A DNA stretch of 64,000 bases from Ralstonia sp. TCR112 (GCF_007997035.1 NZ_VOSS01000075.1:1-64000), one strand, 5' to 3'. Shown: positions 9,293 to 19,944, counted from the first letter of the stretch. Translations and numbers: made by a program. The notes: a model not told the origin generated them from the sequence alone.

Positions 9293-9475
9293 ATGGAACA
9301 ACAGATTGAATACAAGACGTGGATGTGCCTGATTTGCGGCTGGATCTACGACGAAGAACAAGGCGCCCCGGACGACGGCATTGCGCCCGGCACGAAGTGG
9401 GAAGACGTGCCCATCAATTGGACGTGCCCGGAATGCGGCGCACGCAAGGAAGATTTCGAAATGGTGCAGATCTGA
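9293..9475 (+). CDS. rubA: Rubredoxin
   Basis: This 60-residue iron protein has both CxxC knuckles that hold one iron atom: CLICG near residue 12 and CPECG near residue 45, with the conserved YDEEQG and PDDGI segments between them. It is a small soluble electron carrier. It lies between hemL (divergent) and the pil chemosensory genes, an order I recall from related betaproteobacteria. Its electron partner is not visible here. Confidence 0.95.
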   Translation: MEQQIEYKTWMCLICGWIYDEEQGAPDDGIAPGTKWEDVPINWTCPECGARKEDFEMVQI

Positions 9476-9496
9476 TCCGGATCTGACCTGTCTCCC

Positions 9497-9528
9497 GTCA
9501 GCAAGTGAGTGTTTGCCCTCTTGCTGAC
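9497..9528 (+). terminator. Hairpin after rubredoxin
   Basis: GTCAGCAAG (9497–9505) pairs perfectly with CTTGCTGAC (9520–9528), 22 bases after the stop codon. There is no following T-run, so it may be a weak terminator or an RNA-stabilising hairpin that separates rubA from pilG. Confidence 0.4.
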
Positions 9529-9803
9529 AGCCAAGTATCAGGAAGTGACGGTTCGATGAATCGGCTCGTCGCTTCCATGCCACAAGCGCTCGGCGGACGG
9601 CCGGCGCCATTGACGGCGAATAGGTGACTTGTCACACTTCGTCAAATTCTGAGCTTCACACTTCATAAGCGGGCCGGGGGGCGTAGTTTTGAAGTCGTCG
9701 CCAGCGTGGGCCCTTTCCGTTTGGAGGGCACGCTGCGCGGCGATTTGCCGCGATCCATCCGGTCAGAATGTCGTGGCGACCCGTGGTCGCGCACTGCGAG
9801 AAC

Positions 9804-10265
9804 ATGATGCAATCCGCGCGGGTGGAACAACTGGCTGACTCCCAACCGCTGGCGAACTCTCCGCTGGCGCATTCCCTGACAGGCTGCAAGGTGCTGGTAA
9901 TCGACGATTCCAGCACCATTCGCCGTACCGCGCAGATTTTCCTCACCCAGGCCGGGTGCCAGGTCGTGCTGGCCGAAGACGGCTTCGACGCACTGGCCAA
10001 GGTGGGTGACCTGAAGCCCGATCTCGTGTTCTGCGACATCCTGATGCCGAATCTCGACGGCTACCAGACCTGCTCGCTGATCAAGAAAAGCCCAAAGTTT
10101 CATGCCACGCCTGTGATCATGCTGTCTTCGCGCGACGGAATTTTCGACCGCGCGCGGGGCAAGTCGGTCGGGGCGGTGGACCATCTCGCCAAGCCGTTCT
10201 CGAAGGAAGCGCTGCTGGAGGCGGTCCAGACGCATTTGCCGGTGGCGCCAGCCGCCGCGCAGTGA
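9804..10265 (+). CDS. pilG: Twitching motility response regulator PilG
   Basis: This is a CheY-like single receiver domain protein of about 153 residues. The acidic pair in LVIDDSST, the phosphoacceptor Asp in FCDILMPNLDG, and the conserved Lys in LAKPF are all present. In Pseudomonas, PilG is phosphorylated by ChpA and promotes type IV pilus extension. The ATG at 9804 follows GCGAG; a second ATG follows directly at 9807, and an upstream in-frame ATG at 9768 would add 12 residues. A non-conserved tail of about 28 residues precedes the receiver domain. It is the first gene of the pilGHIJ–chpA set. Confidence 0.92.
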   Translation: MMQSARVEQLADSQPLANSPLAHSLTGCKVLVIDDSSTIRRTAQIFLTQAGCQVVLAEDGFDALAKVGDLKPDLVFCDILMPNLDGYQTCSLIKKSPKFHATPVIMLSSRDGIFDRARGKSVGAVDHLAKPFSKEALLEAVQTHLPVAPAAAQ

Positions 10266-10295
10266 TGGCATCTCTCTTAACGAAGGACTGTTTGT

Positions 10296-10664
10296 ATGGC
10301 AATCAAGAAAGTGTTGGTGGTCGATGATTCTCCGACCGAAGCGCTGCACTTGTCGGAGATTCTCGGCAAGAACGGTTTCAAGGTGACGGTCGCTGCCGAT
10401 AGCGAGCAAGCCATGACCAAGCTCGAAGCCGAAACCTTCGACCTGATCCTGATGGATGTGGTGATGCCGGGCCAGAACGGCTACCAGGCGACCCGCGCCA
10501 TCAAGAAGGATGAGCGCTTCCAGGGCATCCCCGTGATCATGTGCACGACCAAGGGCCTGGAGACCGACCGCGTGTGGGGCATGCGCCAGGGCGCATCGGA
10601 CTACATCGTCAAGCCGGTCAAGGCCGAAGAGCTGCTCGAGAAGATCGCCAAGCTGGCGCAGTGA
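10296..10664 (+). CDS. pilH: Twitching motility response regulator PilH
   Basis: A 122-residue receiver domain protein with LVVDDSPTE, the phosphoacceptor Asp in LMDVVMPGQNG, and the Lys in IVKPV. PilH is the second CheY of the Pil-Chp pathway, thought to oppose or tune PilG. A good ribosome-binding site (GAAGGA at 10282–10287) fixes the ATG at 10296. It lies 30 bases after pilG, so they form one transcript. Confidence 0.94.
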   Translation: MAIKKVLVVDDSPTEALHLSEILGKNGFKVTVAADSEQAMTKLEAETFDLILMDVVMPGQNGYQATRAIKKDERFQGIPVIMCTTKGLETDRVWGMRQGASDYIVKPVKAEELLEKIAKLAQ

Positions 10665-10740
10665 TCCTGCGGCAGTTCGTTTAGAAGCGCGACGTCAAGA
10701 CCGCGCGCAGCAAAGAACCAGCACCGGACAAGAGCCAGAC

Positions 10741-11286
10741 GTGAACGAACAGCGCACCAACCTGACCTCCCGCCAGCGCCTGCATGAATACCAGGCGATG
10801 CTGGCCCGCCGCCTGCAGGAGGCGCGCGCCAAGTCGTCGACGGAAGGCTTTCTGGGCGTGCAGATCGGCGAGCACCACTGGCTGCTGTCGCTGACCGAAA
10901 CCGGCGAGGTGCTGGACTACCAGCCGCCCGCGCGCGTGCCGCTCACGCAGCCGTGGTACCTCGGTCTCGTGAATGCGCGCGGCAATCTGCTCGGCGTGAT
11001 CGATTTCGGCCTGTTCTGCGGTGAAGCGCCGACGGGTAGTGGCAGCGGCGCCAAGATCGTGGTGCTGTCCAAAGACCCGCAGCGTGCGTGCGCCATCGTC
11101 GTGCCGCGCGTGGCCGGCCTGCGCAGTCTGAGCGATCTGCAGCCCGCGGAAGCCACGGTGGAAGAGGGGCGGCCTTGGTTGGGACGCGCCTGGCGCGACG
11201 TGCACGGCACGCAGTGGCGCGAACTCGATGTGCGGCAGTTGCTGGCCGATCCGGCGTTCCTGCAGGTCGGCCGCAGCCGCGCATAA
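10741..11286 (+). CDS. pilI: CheW-like adaptor PilI
   Basis: A 181-residue protein with one CheW domain covering about residues 30–165; the YLGLVNARGNLLGVIDF segment is the CheW strand pair that links the receptor to the kinase. It would couple PilJ to ChpA. The start is a GTG at 10741, the only one that gives the usual N terminus. The gap to pilH is 76 bases and to pilJ 258 bases; nothing gene-like is seen in the latter. Confidence 0.9.
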   Translation: MNEQRTNLTSRQRLHEYQAMLARRLQEARAKSSTEGFLGVQIGEHHWLLSLTETGEVLDYQPPARVPLTQPWYLGLVNARGNLLGVIDFGLFCGEAPTGSGSGAKIVVLSKDPQRACAIVVPRVAGLRSLSDLQPAEATVEEGRPWLGRAWRDVHGTQWRELDVRQLLADPAFLQVGRSRA

Positions 11287-11544
11287 AGCGATCGGGCAAT
11301 CAGGCCGTAGAGCCTTAGAGCAAACAAGAAAGATTGGGCACGCCGCAACGGGAGCGGGGTGCGCAGGGGCAAGAGGCGGTGCGTGGCGCGTGCAACAGGG
11401 CGCGCCAGGTGGCCAAGTGTATTCACAGGCACCGCCGAAGGTGCGTACCACGCCGGGTAGAACAAGGCGCGGACGCGGACGGGAAATCCATGCGGCTGAT
11501 CTCGACAGAACGAGACGGCAGCATCGACAAGAAAAGAGGGTCCT

Positions 11545-13782
11545 ATGGGGTTCAAGTGGTTCAACGCAGGTCGCCGTGCCGGTCAGGCAGGGGCGCCGGA
11601 GGTTGCAGCGGAGGGCGCGTCGGCGGCTTCCGTGCAGTTGGCGCAGTTGGACAATGCGCCCCATACGGATGACGACAATCCCGCTGGCCCGCCCACGCAG
11701 CTGGGCCGCTCGCCCATGGACGCCGTGGTCGGCTGGATGGAGCGCGTGCCGTTTGCCGCCCAGCAGCGCGTGTTCACGATCGGCCTGGTGGTCGGTCTGC
11801 TGGCCCTGCTGATCTCGGTGTACCTGGATAACCGCCAGGCCAACAACGGTTCGGTGCAGATTGAAATTGCCGGTGACACGCTGATGCACTCGCAGCGTCT
11901 GGCCAAGGCGGTGCCGGTGGCGCTGCTGGGTAACACCAACGCATTCGCGCAGCTCAAGGAAAGCCGCGCGCGTCTGCAGGAAAACCTCGATGCGCTGAAG
12001 AACGGCAATTCCGAGCGCGGCGTGCGCGCCTCGGGTGGCGAGGCCGAAGCGCTGCTCGACAAGTCGATCGAAGAGTGGAAGCGCAGCGACAAGAGCGCCC
12101 AGGCCATTCTGGCGCAGGAAAAGACGCTGGTGGCGGTGGGTAAGACGCTGAACGTGTTCAACGCGTCGAACCCCGAACTGCTGGAAGAAGCCGAGCAGAT
12201 CTCGTCGATGAAGCTGCAGACCAACGCGCCGGCCCGTGAAGTGGCCGCCTCGTCGCAGCTGGTGATGTTGACGCAGCGTCTGGGTAAGAACATGAACGAG
12301 TTCCTGGCCGGCGAAGGCGTGAACCCGGAAACGGCGTTCCTGCTCGGTAAGGACACCAACACCTTCCGCGAAACCCTGAACGGCCTGCTCAACGGCTCGG
12401 AAGCACTGCGCCTGTCGGCCGCCACCGATGCCGAGACGAAGGGCTACCTGCAAGAGCTGTCGACCCGCTTCGACAACGTGCAGAAGACCACGCAGATCAT
12501 TCTGGAAAACCTGCCGGGCCTGATCGCCGCCAAGCGCGCCCAGCAGCAGATCTTCAACGACAACGAAAAGCTGCGTGCCGACCTGTCGGACCTGCAGTCT
12601 GCCTATGCCGGCAGCGTGCGCAGCCGCCCGGTGACGCTCGGTGCGGTGGTGCTGTCCGCCATCCTGACCGTGGTCTGCCTGGCCGGCCTGGCCGCCCTGT
12701 ACCTGCGCGATTCGCGTGTGCGTACGATGGAAGCAGAAGCCCGTCAGCGCGAAGCTGAAGAGCGCCGGATGGTGGAAAAGCGCAACAACGACTCCACCCA
12801 GGCTGCAATTCTGCGTCTGATGAACGAACTGCAGGACATTGCAGACGGTGACTTGACCAAGCAGGCCACCGTGTCGGAAGACATTACTGGCGCCATCGCC
12901 GACTCGGTGAACTACACCGTGGAAGAACTGCGCGAGCTGGTCGGCCGGGTGCAGCAGACGGCCGAGCAGGTGACGCAGGCATCGTCGGCGGTGCAGACCA
13001 CGTCGGAAAGCCTCGTGGCCGCATCGGAAGAACAGTCGCGCCAGATTCGCCAGACCGGCCAGTCGGTGGTGGAGATGGCGGACCGCATTACGCAGGTCTC
13101 GCGCGGCGCTGCCGAATCGGCCAACGTTGCACGCGCCTCGCTGGCCGCTGCGGAGCAAGGTCAGCAAGCCGTGCAGAACGCCATCACGGGCATGAACGAC
13201 ATCCGTGACCAGATTCAGGAAACCTCGAAGCGGATCAAGCGCCTGGGCGAATCGTCGCAGGAGATCGGTGAAATCGTGGAGCTGATCTCGGACATTACCG
13301 AGCAGACCAACGTGCTGGCACTGAACGCTGCCATCCAGGCGGCATCCGCTGGTGAAGCCGGCCGCGGCTTCTCGGTGGTGGCAGAAGAAGTGCAGCGCCT
13401 GGCAGAACGTTCCGCCGAGGCAGCCAAGCAGATCGGCGCGCTGATCCGCACGATTCAGACCGACACGCAAGACGCGGTGCACGCCATGGAGCGCAGCACG
13501 GCGGGTGTGGTGGAAGGGGCGAAGCTGTCCGATAACGCCGGTGCCGCACTGGTGGAGATCGGTCGCGTGTCGCGCCAGCTTGCCGAACTGATTGAGAGCA
13601 TTTCGCAGACGACGTCGCACGAAGCGACACTGGCTTCGGATGTTGCGCAGAACATTGAACAGATCCTGCACATCACGGAACAGACGTCGACCGGTACGCG
13701 CCAGACCGCGCAGTCGGTGCGCCAGCTCACGCAGCTTGCCGAAGAACTGCGTGACTCGGTGGCGCGGTTCCGCATCGCCTGA
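11545..13782 (+). CDS. pilJ: Methyl-accepting chemotaxis protein PilJ
   Basis: This 745-residue receptor of the Pil-Chp system has membrane segments at about residues 77–94 and 364–387. A large periplasmic part with PilJ-type repeats ([11 protein letters not shown] and [13 protein letters not shown]) lies between them. A HAMP-like part and a long cytoplasmic coiled coil follow. The signalling tip (about residues 586–625) reads [19 protein letters not shown], as in PilJ rather than classical chemoreceptors. The start at 11545 is supported by GAGGG at 11536–11540. It senses pilus or surface input for ChpA. Confidence 0.95.
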   Translation: MGFKWFNAGRRAGQAGAPEVAAEGASAASVQLAQLDNAPHTDDDNPAGPPTQLGRSPMDAVVGWMERVPFAAQQRVFTIGLVVGLLALLISVYLDNRQANNGSVQIEIAGDTLMHSQRLAKAVPVALLGNTNAFAQLKESRARLQENLDALKNGNSERGVRASGGEAEALLDKSIEEWKRSDKSAQAILAQEKTLVAVGKTLNVFNASNPELLEEAEQISSMKLQTNAPAREVAASSQLVMLTQRLGKNMNEFLAGEGVNPETAFLLGKDTNTFRETLNGLLNGSEALRLSAATDAETKGYLQELSTRFDNVQKTTQIILENLPGLIAAKRAQQQIFNDNEKLRADLSDLQSAYAGSVRSRPVTLGAVVLSAILTVVCLAGLAALYLRDSRVRTMEAEARQREAEERRMVEKRNNDSTQAAILRLMNELQDIADGDLTKQATVSEDITGAIADSVNYTVEELRELVGRVQQTAEQVTQASSAVQTTSESLVAASEEQSRQIRQTGQSVVEMADRITQVSRGAAESANVARASLAAAEQGQQAVQNAITGMNDIRDQIQETSKRIKRLGESSQEIGEIVELISDITEQTNVLALNAAIQAASAGEAGRGFSVVAEEVQRLAERSAEAAKQIGALIRTIQTDTQDAVHAMERSTAGVVEGAKLSDNAGAALVEIGRVSRQLAELIESISQTTSHEATLASDVAQNIEQILHITEQTSTGTRQTAQSVRQLTQLAEELRDSVARFRIA

Positions 13783-13871
13783 TCTCGTCACCTCTGGATT
13801 TCGGGCGGGAACGCCGAAGGGGCCACCCCGGGGCAATCGCGGCAACCGCCACCTGCTTTTTGGAAGCACAC

Positions 13872-16800
13872 ATGCGTCATCAATCTTCCGCCCAGCCCGA
13901 ATCCGCCTCTGTCGAGGCGGTGGGAGCCGCCGCCGGGCGTCAGAATTCCGTCCCGAAGCCCGCTGTGCCCGCGCGTGATCTTTCCGCGCTGGCGTGGGTG
14001 GCGCCTAACATGCGCGCCGCGCTGGACGATGCCGTGCGCGAGTTCGGCGAATATGCGGCCGATGTGATCGCCGATCCGGAGGTCATCGGTGCGCGCGATA
14101 CGACGTCGCTGCGCCTGGCCGGCCAGTATCTGCACCAGGCCGCCGGCGCGCTGCTGATCGTCGGCCTGCGTGGTGTCGACGTGTATTGCCAGGCCGCCAA
14201 GCGGCTGCTCGAGGCTGTCGATGCAGGCACCGTCGCCGCCGACGCCCAGACGCTGGACGTGTTCTCGCGCGCCGTGCAGGCGCTGCAGGAATACGTGGCC
14301 GACCTGATGGCCGGCATGGCCGAAGAGCCGCTGCGCCTGTTCCAGCCGTATCAAGCCGTGCTCGCCCGCCTGGGCGAGGAACGCATTCACCCGGCCGACC
14401 TGTGGGCTGATGAACTGCGCCACCTGCCGGCGCTGCTGCTGCCCTCGCGCGATCTGCCGGGGCTGGCGCGTCTGCGTCGCAAGTTCGAACTCGCATTGCT
14501 GACTGCGCTGCGTGCGCCGGCCTCCAACGCCGACGGTGCACAGGTGGACCCGTCCGCCGCCGCTGCGGCCTATGCTCCGCTGGAAGACCTGCTGCATGGC
14601 ATCCGCGCGCTGGAGCGTGAACCGCGCCGCGCCGGGGACGATCTGCAGCGCGATCTGTGGCTCGTGCTGGCCCTGACCTTTGGCGCCCTGCGTGCCGGCC
14701 TCGTGCCGGCCGATATGACCGCCAAGCGCCTCGCGGCACGCGTCAACCTGCTGTTGCGCCAGTATTCGCACAACAACGTCCACCTGCCGCAAGGCCTGCT
14801 GACCGACGCGCTGTATTTGCTCGCCGGCATGGCGTACAGCAACGCGCCCGCAACGCCGGTAGGCGACGATACGCTGGGCCAGGACATCGTGGCCTGCGTG
14901 CAGGCCTTTGCGATTCCGCCCACGCATGCGCCTGCCGGCGCACTGCACACACGCCAGTACTACGCATTGCTGCCGACCGACGCCAGCGACACGCTGCAAC
15001 GCGTCGGCCGCTCGCTCGAAACGCTGAGCCAACAACCCGCGCCTGCTGCCGACGAGCTCGACGCTGCACTGCAGACGCTGGCGCTGCATGCCAATGCGCT
15101 GGGCCAGCCGGCTCTGTCCGACCTGTCGAACCGCCTGACCGAAGCGGCTGGGCAGGACGTGGCGCCCACACTACAATTCCTGTCGCGCATGCTTGCGCGC
15201 CCCTGGGCCCTGCATGGCGAATCTGGCGACTTGCGCAGCGCGTGGTTTGCCGCCCGCTGCAGCGAGCTGGCCGAACACGCCCGCGCCACGCAAGACGGTC
15301 ACGCCGTGCCGGCGCCGGCCTGGTTGACGCTGCTGGCCGAAGAAGCTGCACAACGCCGCACGCGCGCCGAGCAGGTTCGCGCGCTGCAAACGCTATTGGC
15401 CTCTGCCGAAACGCACCTCGACGCTTTCGAGCGCGAGGGCGAAGAAAGCGGCGGCCTGCAGGAAGCGGCCCGCCTGTTCGGCGAGATGCAGAGCGCCTTT
15501 GCCGCACTCGACGCCTATGAGGCCGTGCACGCCACGGAAGCCGCGCAATCGACCATCAACGCGCTGCAAGCGGCAGGCGAGGGTGCCACGGCTGATCGCG
15601 AACGCTACCTGGCTGCGCTGGCCGCCAACGTCAGCGGTTTGCAGGCCCTGCTCGATGCGCTATCCGGCGGCACGGAGTTGACCGGCGGCCAGATCGACGA
15701 GATCGTCATCGAAGGCCAGCTGACGCCGACGGAGCGCGAAACCGCATGGCGCGAGTTCGCCTTCGATACCGAATCCGGCATGCTGGCCCGCCGCGAGCCG
15801 CAATCCGAAACGCAGGCCGATGCAGACATCGCCAATGCCGATGCCGCATCGCCGCTGCAATCGCTGCTCGATCGTCTGCTGGCCAAGCAGCCGGTCGACC
15901 CGGCCGACCCGCTCGCCGCGGAGTTGCGCACGGCGCTGCAGGAGGCGCGTGACGCCGCCGCCATCGACGACGATCCGGCGCGCCGCCGTCGCCTGGAAGA
16001 GGCGCTGGCCCAGTTCGACGCGTGGCAGGTTGGCAGCGTCGGCGCGCTTGAACGCATGCAGGCCGCATTGGCCGCACCGGCCGCCGTGCCTACCGCTGCC
16101 GCCGCGCCTGCGCCTGCTGCCGTGCGGGATACGCAATCCATCGATGCCGAGCTGCTCGACATCTTCCTGTCTGAAGCAGAAGAAGTGCTGGCCGGCGTGC
16201 GCGCCGATCTGCAGGGCTTGCAGGCCGCTGCCGACATGGGAACGGGCGGCCTGGCTGCCGGCTCTGATCTCGACTTGCTGACGCATCTGCGTCGCGCGTT
16301 CCACACGCTCAAGGGATCGGGCCGGATGGTCGGCCTCACGCGCTATGGCGAAGCTGCGTGGGCCATCGAGCAGGTGATGAATGTCTGGCTCGCCGAAAGC
16401 CGTGTGCCGACGCATGACCTCGCCGCGCTGCTGACGCGCGCCGAGTCGGAGCTGTCGACGTGGGCCGCTGCCATTGCGCAATCACCGCAAGCCGATCACG
16501 CGATTGAACCGCTGGTTGCCGCCGCAGAGCGTGTGCGCCATGGCGGCCCGTTCGTGTGGCTGGAGGCCGTGCCTGAAGCGCAGGCCGCTCCGGAACACGT
16601 TGCGCCCCAAACACCCGAAGTACCGGCCGTGGAAACCGCATCGCATGACGTCGATGCGGTGCAGCCGCTGGAGTTGGCTGCGCCGGATGTGCCCGTTGCG
16701 GAAGCCGAAGAACCGGCCGCTTTCACGTGGGATGACGAACCTGCGCTGCCCGAAGTCGAGGCGCCGATGCCCGAGGCCACCGCACCGGTGATCGAGCATG

Positions 16801-19800
16801 AGGCAGTCGAGCCGGTTGCCGGGCCCGTCGAAGAGACGCTTCAGGAAGCGGCCGCTGAACCGGTTGCCGCCGCCGATGCTGACGCCGATGCCAAGGTGAT
16901 CCCGTTCCCGTTCGCGCAGACGGGCGAGCCGGAGGAAGCCCCGCACGACGATGGCGTGAAGGAGATTGGTCCGGTCCGCATCAGCGTCGCGCTGTACAAC
17001 GTCTACCTGCAGGAAGCCGATGATCTGATCCGGCGCCTGGGCGTGGATTTCTCGGAGTGGCGCCACGAAGGCCGCACGCCGCCGAGCGAGCTGGCCCTGC
17101 GCGCCGCGCACACGCTGCAAGGCAGCTCCGCCGTGGTCGAACTGGAGCCCGTGCGCCAGTTGGCTGGCGCGCTGGAGCAGGTGCTGCTGAACCTGAACAG
17201 CCGCCCGGTGGCGATGCATCCGGGCGACTTCCGCCTGCTCGATCAAGCCGTCGAGCGCATGCGCGGCATGCTGCATCAATTTGCCGCCAGCCTCTGGCCC
17301 GACGCCGACGAGCCCCTGCGCCGCAGCCTGGACGAACTCTGCGAGCGCCTGCTCGTGCGTCCGCGCCTGCCGCTGGAGCCGGCGCCTGCCGCCTTTACCG
17401 AAGCCGAACAAGCCGAGAACGAAACCGCTGGACTGGCTGGCGAGCCTGCGTTCGAGCCGGCGGAAGTCACGCCGACGTTCGTGCCGTCGCTGGTGCCCGT
17501 GCACGAGCCGCCGGTCGCCGAGCCGGCCGTGGGCGAACTGGTCCGCCAGGCGCCGACCGATGCGCTCGACCCCGCGCTGCTGGAAATCTTCCTGGAGGAA
17601 GCGCACGTTGCGCTGCCCGAACTGGGCCAGCACCTGCGTGCCTGGGAAGCCGCGCCGCAGGACCGCAATGCCGCCGGCCTGCTGCTGCGCAATCTGCACA
17701 CCGTCAAGGGCAGTGCGCGCATGGCTGGCGCCATGACGCTGGGTCAGGCCGCGCACGAAATGGAAAGCGCGATTGAAGGCGGCCTGCGCCAGAACCGCGT
17801 GGACGACGCGCTGTTCCGCAAGCTTTACGTCTGGTTTGACCGCATTCAGGCGCACGTTGATGCGCTCGGCGCGGGCAACGTGCTGCCGCTCGATGCCGGC
17901 CTTGCCGATGCAGCCGATGCGCAGCAGACGGCCGCCGATGCGCAGGCATCGTCTTCCGCGTCGATGCTGCCGGCAGTTGCAGTCTCGACCAGCGTTGATC
18001 TGACCGGCACGCGCAGCCCCGAAGCCGAGGCGCTGGAAGTGGCCGAACGTCAGCGCGCGATGGTGCGCGTGCAGGCGCGGGCGCTCGATTCGCTCATCAA
18101 CGATGCAGGTGAAGTCGGTGCGGCGCGTGCGCGCCTGGAGTCGGAAGTCGATGCGCTCAAGACCTATCTGTCGGAACTGAACGACAACGTGGCGCGTTTG
18201 CGCGCGCAGGTGCGCGAGATCGAAATCCAGGCCGAAACGCAGATGGAGTCGCGCATTGCCGATGCCGCTGCGCACGATGAATCGTTCGACCCGCTGGAGT
18301 TCGACCGTTTCACGCGCTTGCAGGAACTTACGCGGATGATGGCCGAGTCCGTCAACGACGTGGCGACGGTGCAGCAGAACTTGTTCCGCGGTTTTGATCA
18401 GGCGTCGCTCGATCTGGAAACGCAGGCGCGCCTCACGCGCGGTCTGCAGCGCAGCCTGATGCGTGCGCGCATGGTGCAGTTCGATACCGTGGCCGACCGT
18501 CTGTATCGTGTGGCCCGCCAGGCCGCGGCGGAAACCGGCAAGGAAGTCCGGCTGTTCATCAAGGGCGGTACGGTGGAACTGGATCGCAGCGTGCTGGACC
18601 GCATGGGCGGCCCGCTCGAACACATGATCCGGAACGCCGTCGCGCACGGTATTGAATCCGCCGATGAGCGCCGCGCCAAGGGAAAGGCTCCCGCCGGCGA
18701 ACTGACGCTGGAAGTGCAGCAGGAAGGTAACGAAGTCGTGCTGCACTTCGTCGACGACGGTGCCGGGCTCAATCTCGACCGCATCCGCGCCCGTGCATTG
18801 GAGCGTCAACTGCTGGCCGCCGATGAGGAAGCCAGCGACGCGCGCCTCACCGAGATGATCTTTACGCCGGGTTTCTCCACTGCCGATCAGGTGTCGGAAC
18901 TGGCCGGCCGCGGCGTCGGCATGGACGTGGTGCGTGCGGAAACCGTGGCCCTGGGCGGCCGGATCTCGCTGCAGACCACGCCGGAAGTCGGCACGCGCTT
19001 CACCATCCACCTGCCGCTCACCACCGCGATCACGCAGGTGCTGCTGGTGCGTGTGAGCGAGCGTGTGTACGCGATTCCGTCGGGCATGATCGACCACGTG
19101 CAGCAGTTGCGCCCGCAGGCGCTGGCCGAGGCGTACAACGCGGCCGCGCTGCAGCTGCCGACCGGGCCTGTGCCATTCCACTACTTTGGTGCGCTGCTTG
19201 AAGAAGCGACGTCTGTCACGGGTGGGCGCAAGTACTCGCCGGCCGTGGTGGTGCGCAACGGTGCCGAGCGCGCCGCCGTGCACGTCGACGAAGTGATCGG
19301 CAACCGCGAAGTGGTGGTCAAGCACATCGGCCCGCACCTCGCGCGTCTGGAAGGGATTGCCGGTGCCACCACGTTGGGCGACGGCGAGATCGTGCTGATC
19401 TACAACCCCGTGGTGCTCACGCAGCGCTTCGAGCGCGAAGCCGCCGCACGCAGCCTGTCCGATCAGGAAACGACGGGCGCCGTGGCAGAGCTGCACCGCG
19501 ATGGCAGCACCGATGCCGTGCCTGGCCTGGGGACACAGCCGATCGTCATGGTGGTCGACGATTCGCTCACCGTGCGCAAGGTCACGCAGCGTCTGCTCAC
19601 GCGCTCCGGCTACCAGGCCGTGCTCGCACGTGACGGTGTGGATGCGCTGCGTCAGTTGCAGGAGATCACGCCTGACGCGATGCTCGTCGACATCGAAATG
19701 CCGCACATGGACGGCTTCGACCTCACGCGCAACGTACGTGCGGACGAACGCATCGGCGCCACGCCGATCATCATGATCACCTCGCGTACGGCGGACAAGC

Positions 19801-19925
19801 ACCGCCGTTACGCAGCGGAGATCGGCGTGAACGTCTACCTCGGTAAGCCGTACAACGAAGAGGAACTGCTGCAGCATCTGCGCAACCTCATCGGCGAGCG
19901 TGCGCCGGCGGCCAACGCCGGCTGA
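13872..19925 (+). CDS. chpA: Hybrid chemotaxis histidine kinase ChpA/PilL
   Basis: This 2017-residue CheA homologue phosphorylates PilG and PilH. Three clear histidine phosphotransfer motifs are visible: HTLKGS (His about 811), HTLQGS (about 1080) and HTVKGS (about 1276). A long Ala/Pro/Glu linker lies at about 890–1030. Next come a dimerisation region, the ATPase domain (N box HMIRNAVAHG near 1585, GRGVGMD near 1680), a CheW-like domain, and a C-terminal receiver with phosphoacceptor Asp about 1940 (DIEMPHMDG). GGAAG at 13862–13866 supports the ATG at 13872 over the TTG at 13860. Pseudomonas ChpA has more phosphotransfer domains; the N-terminal 800 residues here may hold degenerate ones. Confidence 0.95.
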   Translation: MRHQSSAQPESASVEAVGAAAGRQNSVPKPAVPARDLSALAWVAPNMRAALDDAVREFGEYAADVIADPEVIGARDTTSLRLAGQYLHQAAGALLIVGLRGVDVYCQAAKRLLEAVDAGTVAADAQTLDVFSRAVQALQEYVADLMAGMAEEPLRLFQPYQAVLARLGEERIHPADLWADELRHLPALLLPSRDLPGLARLRRKFELALLTALRAPASNADGAQVDPSAAAAAYAPLEDLLHGIRALEREPRRAGDDLQRDLWLVLALTFGALRAGLVPADMTAKRLAARVNLLLRQYSHNNVHLPQGLLTDALYLLAGMAYSNAPATPVGDDTLGQDIVACVQAFAIPPTHAPAGALHTRQYYALLPTDASDTLQRVGRSLETLSQQPAPAADELDAALQTLALHANALGQPALSDLSNRLTEAAGQDVAPTLQFLSRMLARPWALHGESGDLRSAWFAARCSELAEHARATQDGHAVPAPAWLTLLAEEAAQRRTRAEQVRALQTLLASAETHLDAFEREGEESGGLQEAARLFGEMQSAFAALDAYEAVHATEAAQSTINALQAAGEGATADRERYLAALAANVSGLQALLDALSGGTELTGGQIDEIVIEGQLTPTERETAWREFAFDTESGMLARREPQSETQADADIANADAASPLQSLLDRLLAKQPVDPADPLAAELRTALQEARDAAAIDDDPARRRRLEEALAQFDAWQVGSVGALERMQAALAAPAAVPTAAAAPAPAAVRDTQSIDAELLDIFLSEAEEVLAGVRADLQGLQAAADMGTGGLAAGSDLDLLTHLRRAFHTLKGSGRMVGLTRYGEAAWAIEQVMNVWLAESRVPTHDLAALLTRAESELSTWAAAIAQSPQADHAIEPLVAAAERVRHGGPFVWLEAVPEAQAAPEHVAPQTPEVPAVETASHDVDAVQPLELAAPDVPVAEAEEPAAFTWDDEPALPEVEAPMPEATAPVIEHEAVEPVAGPVEETLQEAAAEPVAAADADADAKVIPFPFAQTGEPEEAPHDDGVKEIGPVRISVALYNVYLQEADDLIRRLGVDFSEWRHEGRTPPSELALRAAHTLQGSSAVVELEPVRQLAGALEQVLLNLNSRPVAMHPGDFRLLDQAVERMRGMLHQFAASLWPDADEPLRRSLDELCERLLVRPRLPLEPAPAAFTEAEQAENETAGLAGEPAFEPAEVTPTFVPSLVPVHEPPVAEPAVGELVRQAPTDALDPALLEIFLEEAHVALPELGQHLRAWEAAPQDRNAAGLLLRNLHTVKGSARMAGAMTLGQAAHEMESAIEGGLRQNRVDDALFRKLYVWFDRIQAHVDALGAGNVLPLDAGLADAADAQQTAADAQASSSASMLPAVAVSTSVDLTGTRSPEAEALEVAERQRAMVRVQARALDSLINDAGEVGAARARLESEVDALKTYLSELNDNVARLRAQVREIEIQAETQMESRIADAAAHDESFDPLEFDRFTRLQELTRMMAESVNDVATVQQNLFRGFDQASLDLETQARLTRGLQRSLMRARMVQFDTVADRLYRVARQAAAETGKEVRLFIKGGTVELDRSVLDRMGGPLEHMIRNAVAHGIESADERRAKGKAPAGELTLEVQQEGNEVVLHFVDDGAGLNLDRIRARALERQLLAADEEASDARLTEMIFTPGFSTADQVSELAGRGVGMDVVRAETVALGGRISLQTTPEVGTRFTIHLPLTTAITQVLLVRVSERVYAIPSGMIDHVQQLRPQALAEAYNAAALQLPTGPVPFHYFGALLEEATSVTGGRKYSPAVVVRNGAERAAVHVDEVIGNREVVVKHIGPHLARLEGIAGATTLGDGEIVLIYNPVVLTQRFEREAAARSLSDQETTGAVAELHRDGSTDAVPGLGTQPIVMVVDDSLTVRKVTQRLLTRSGYQAVLARDGVDALRQLQEITPDAMLVDIEMPHMDGFDLTRNVRADERIGATPIIMITSRTADKHRRYAAEIGVNVYLGKPYNEEELLQHLRNLIGERAPAANAG

Positions 19926-19944
19926 CGACACGCCTCGCAGAAAC

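Noticed and set aside
11287-11544. Possible extra gene between pilI and pilJ (for example a pilK remnant)
   Set aside because: The 258 bases hold only shadow frames running in from the flanking genes and no methyltransferase-like motif.
10681-13869. Very long minus-strand open frame opposite pilI–pilJ (over 1000 codons)
   Set aside because: It is the antisense shadow of GC-rich coding sequence; its His/Arg/Gly-rich translation matches no protein family, and pilI and pilJ are certain on the plus strand.
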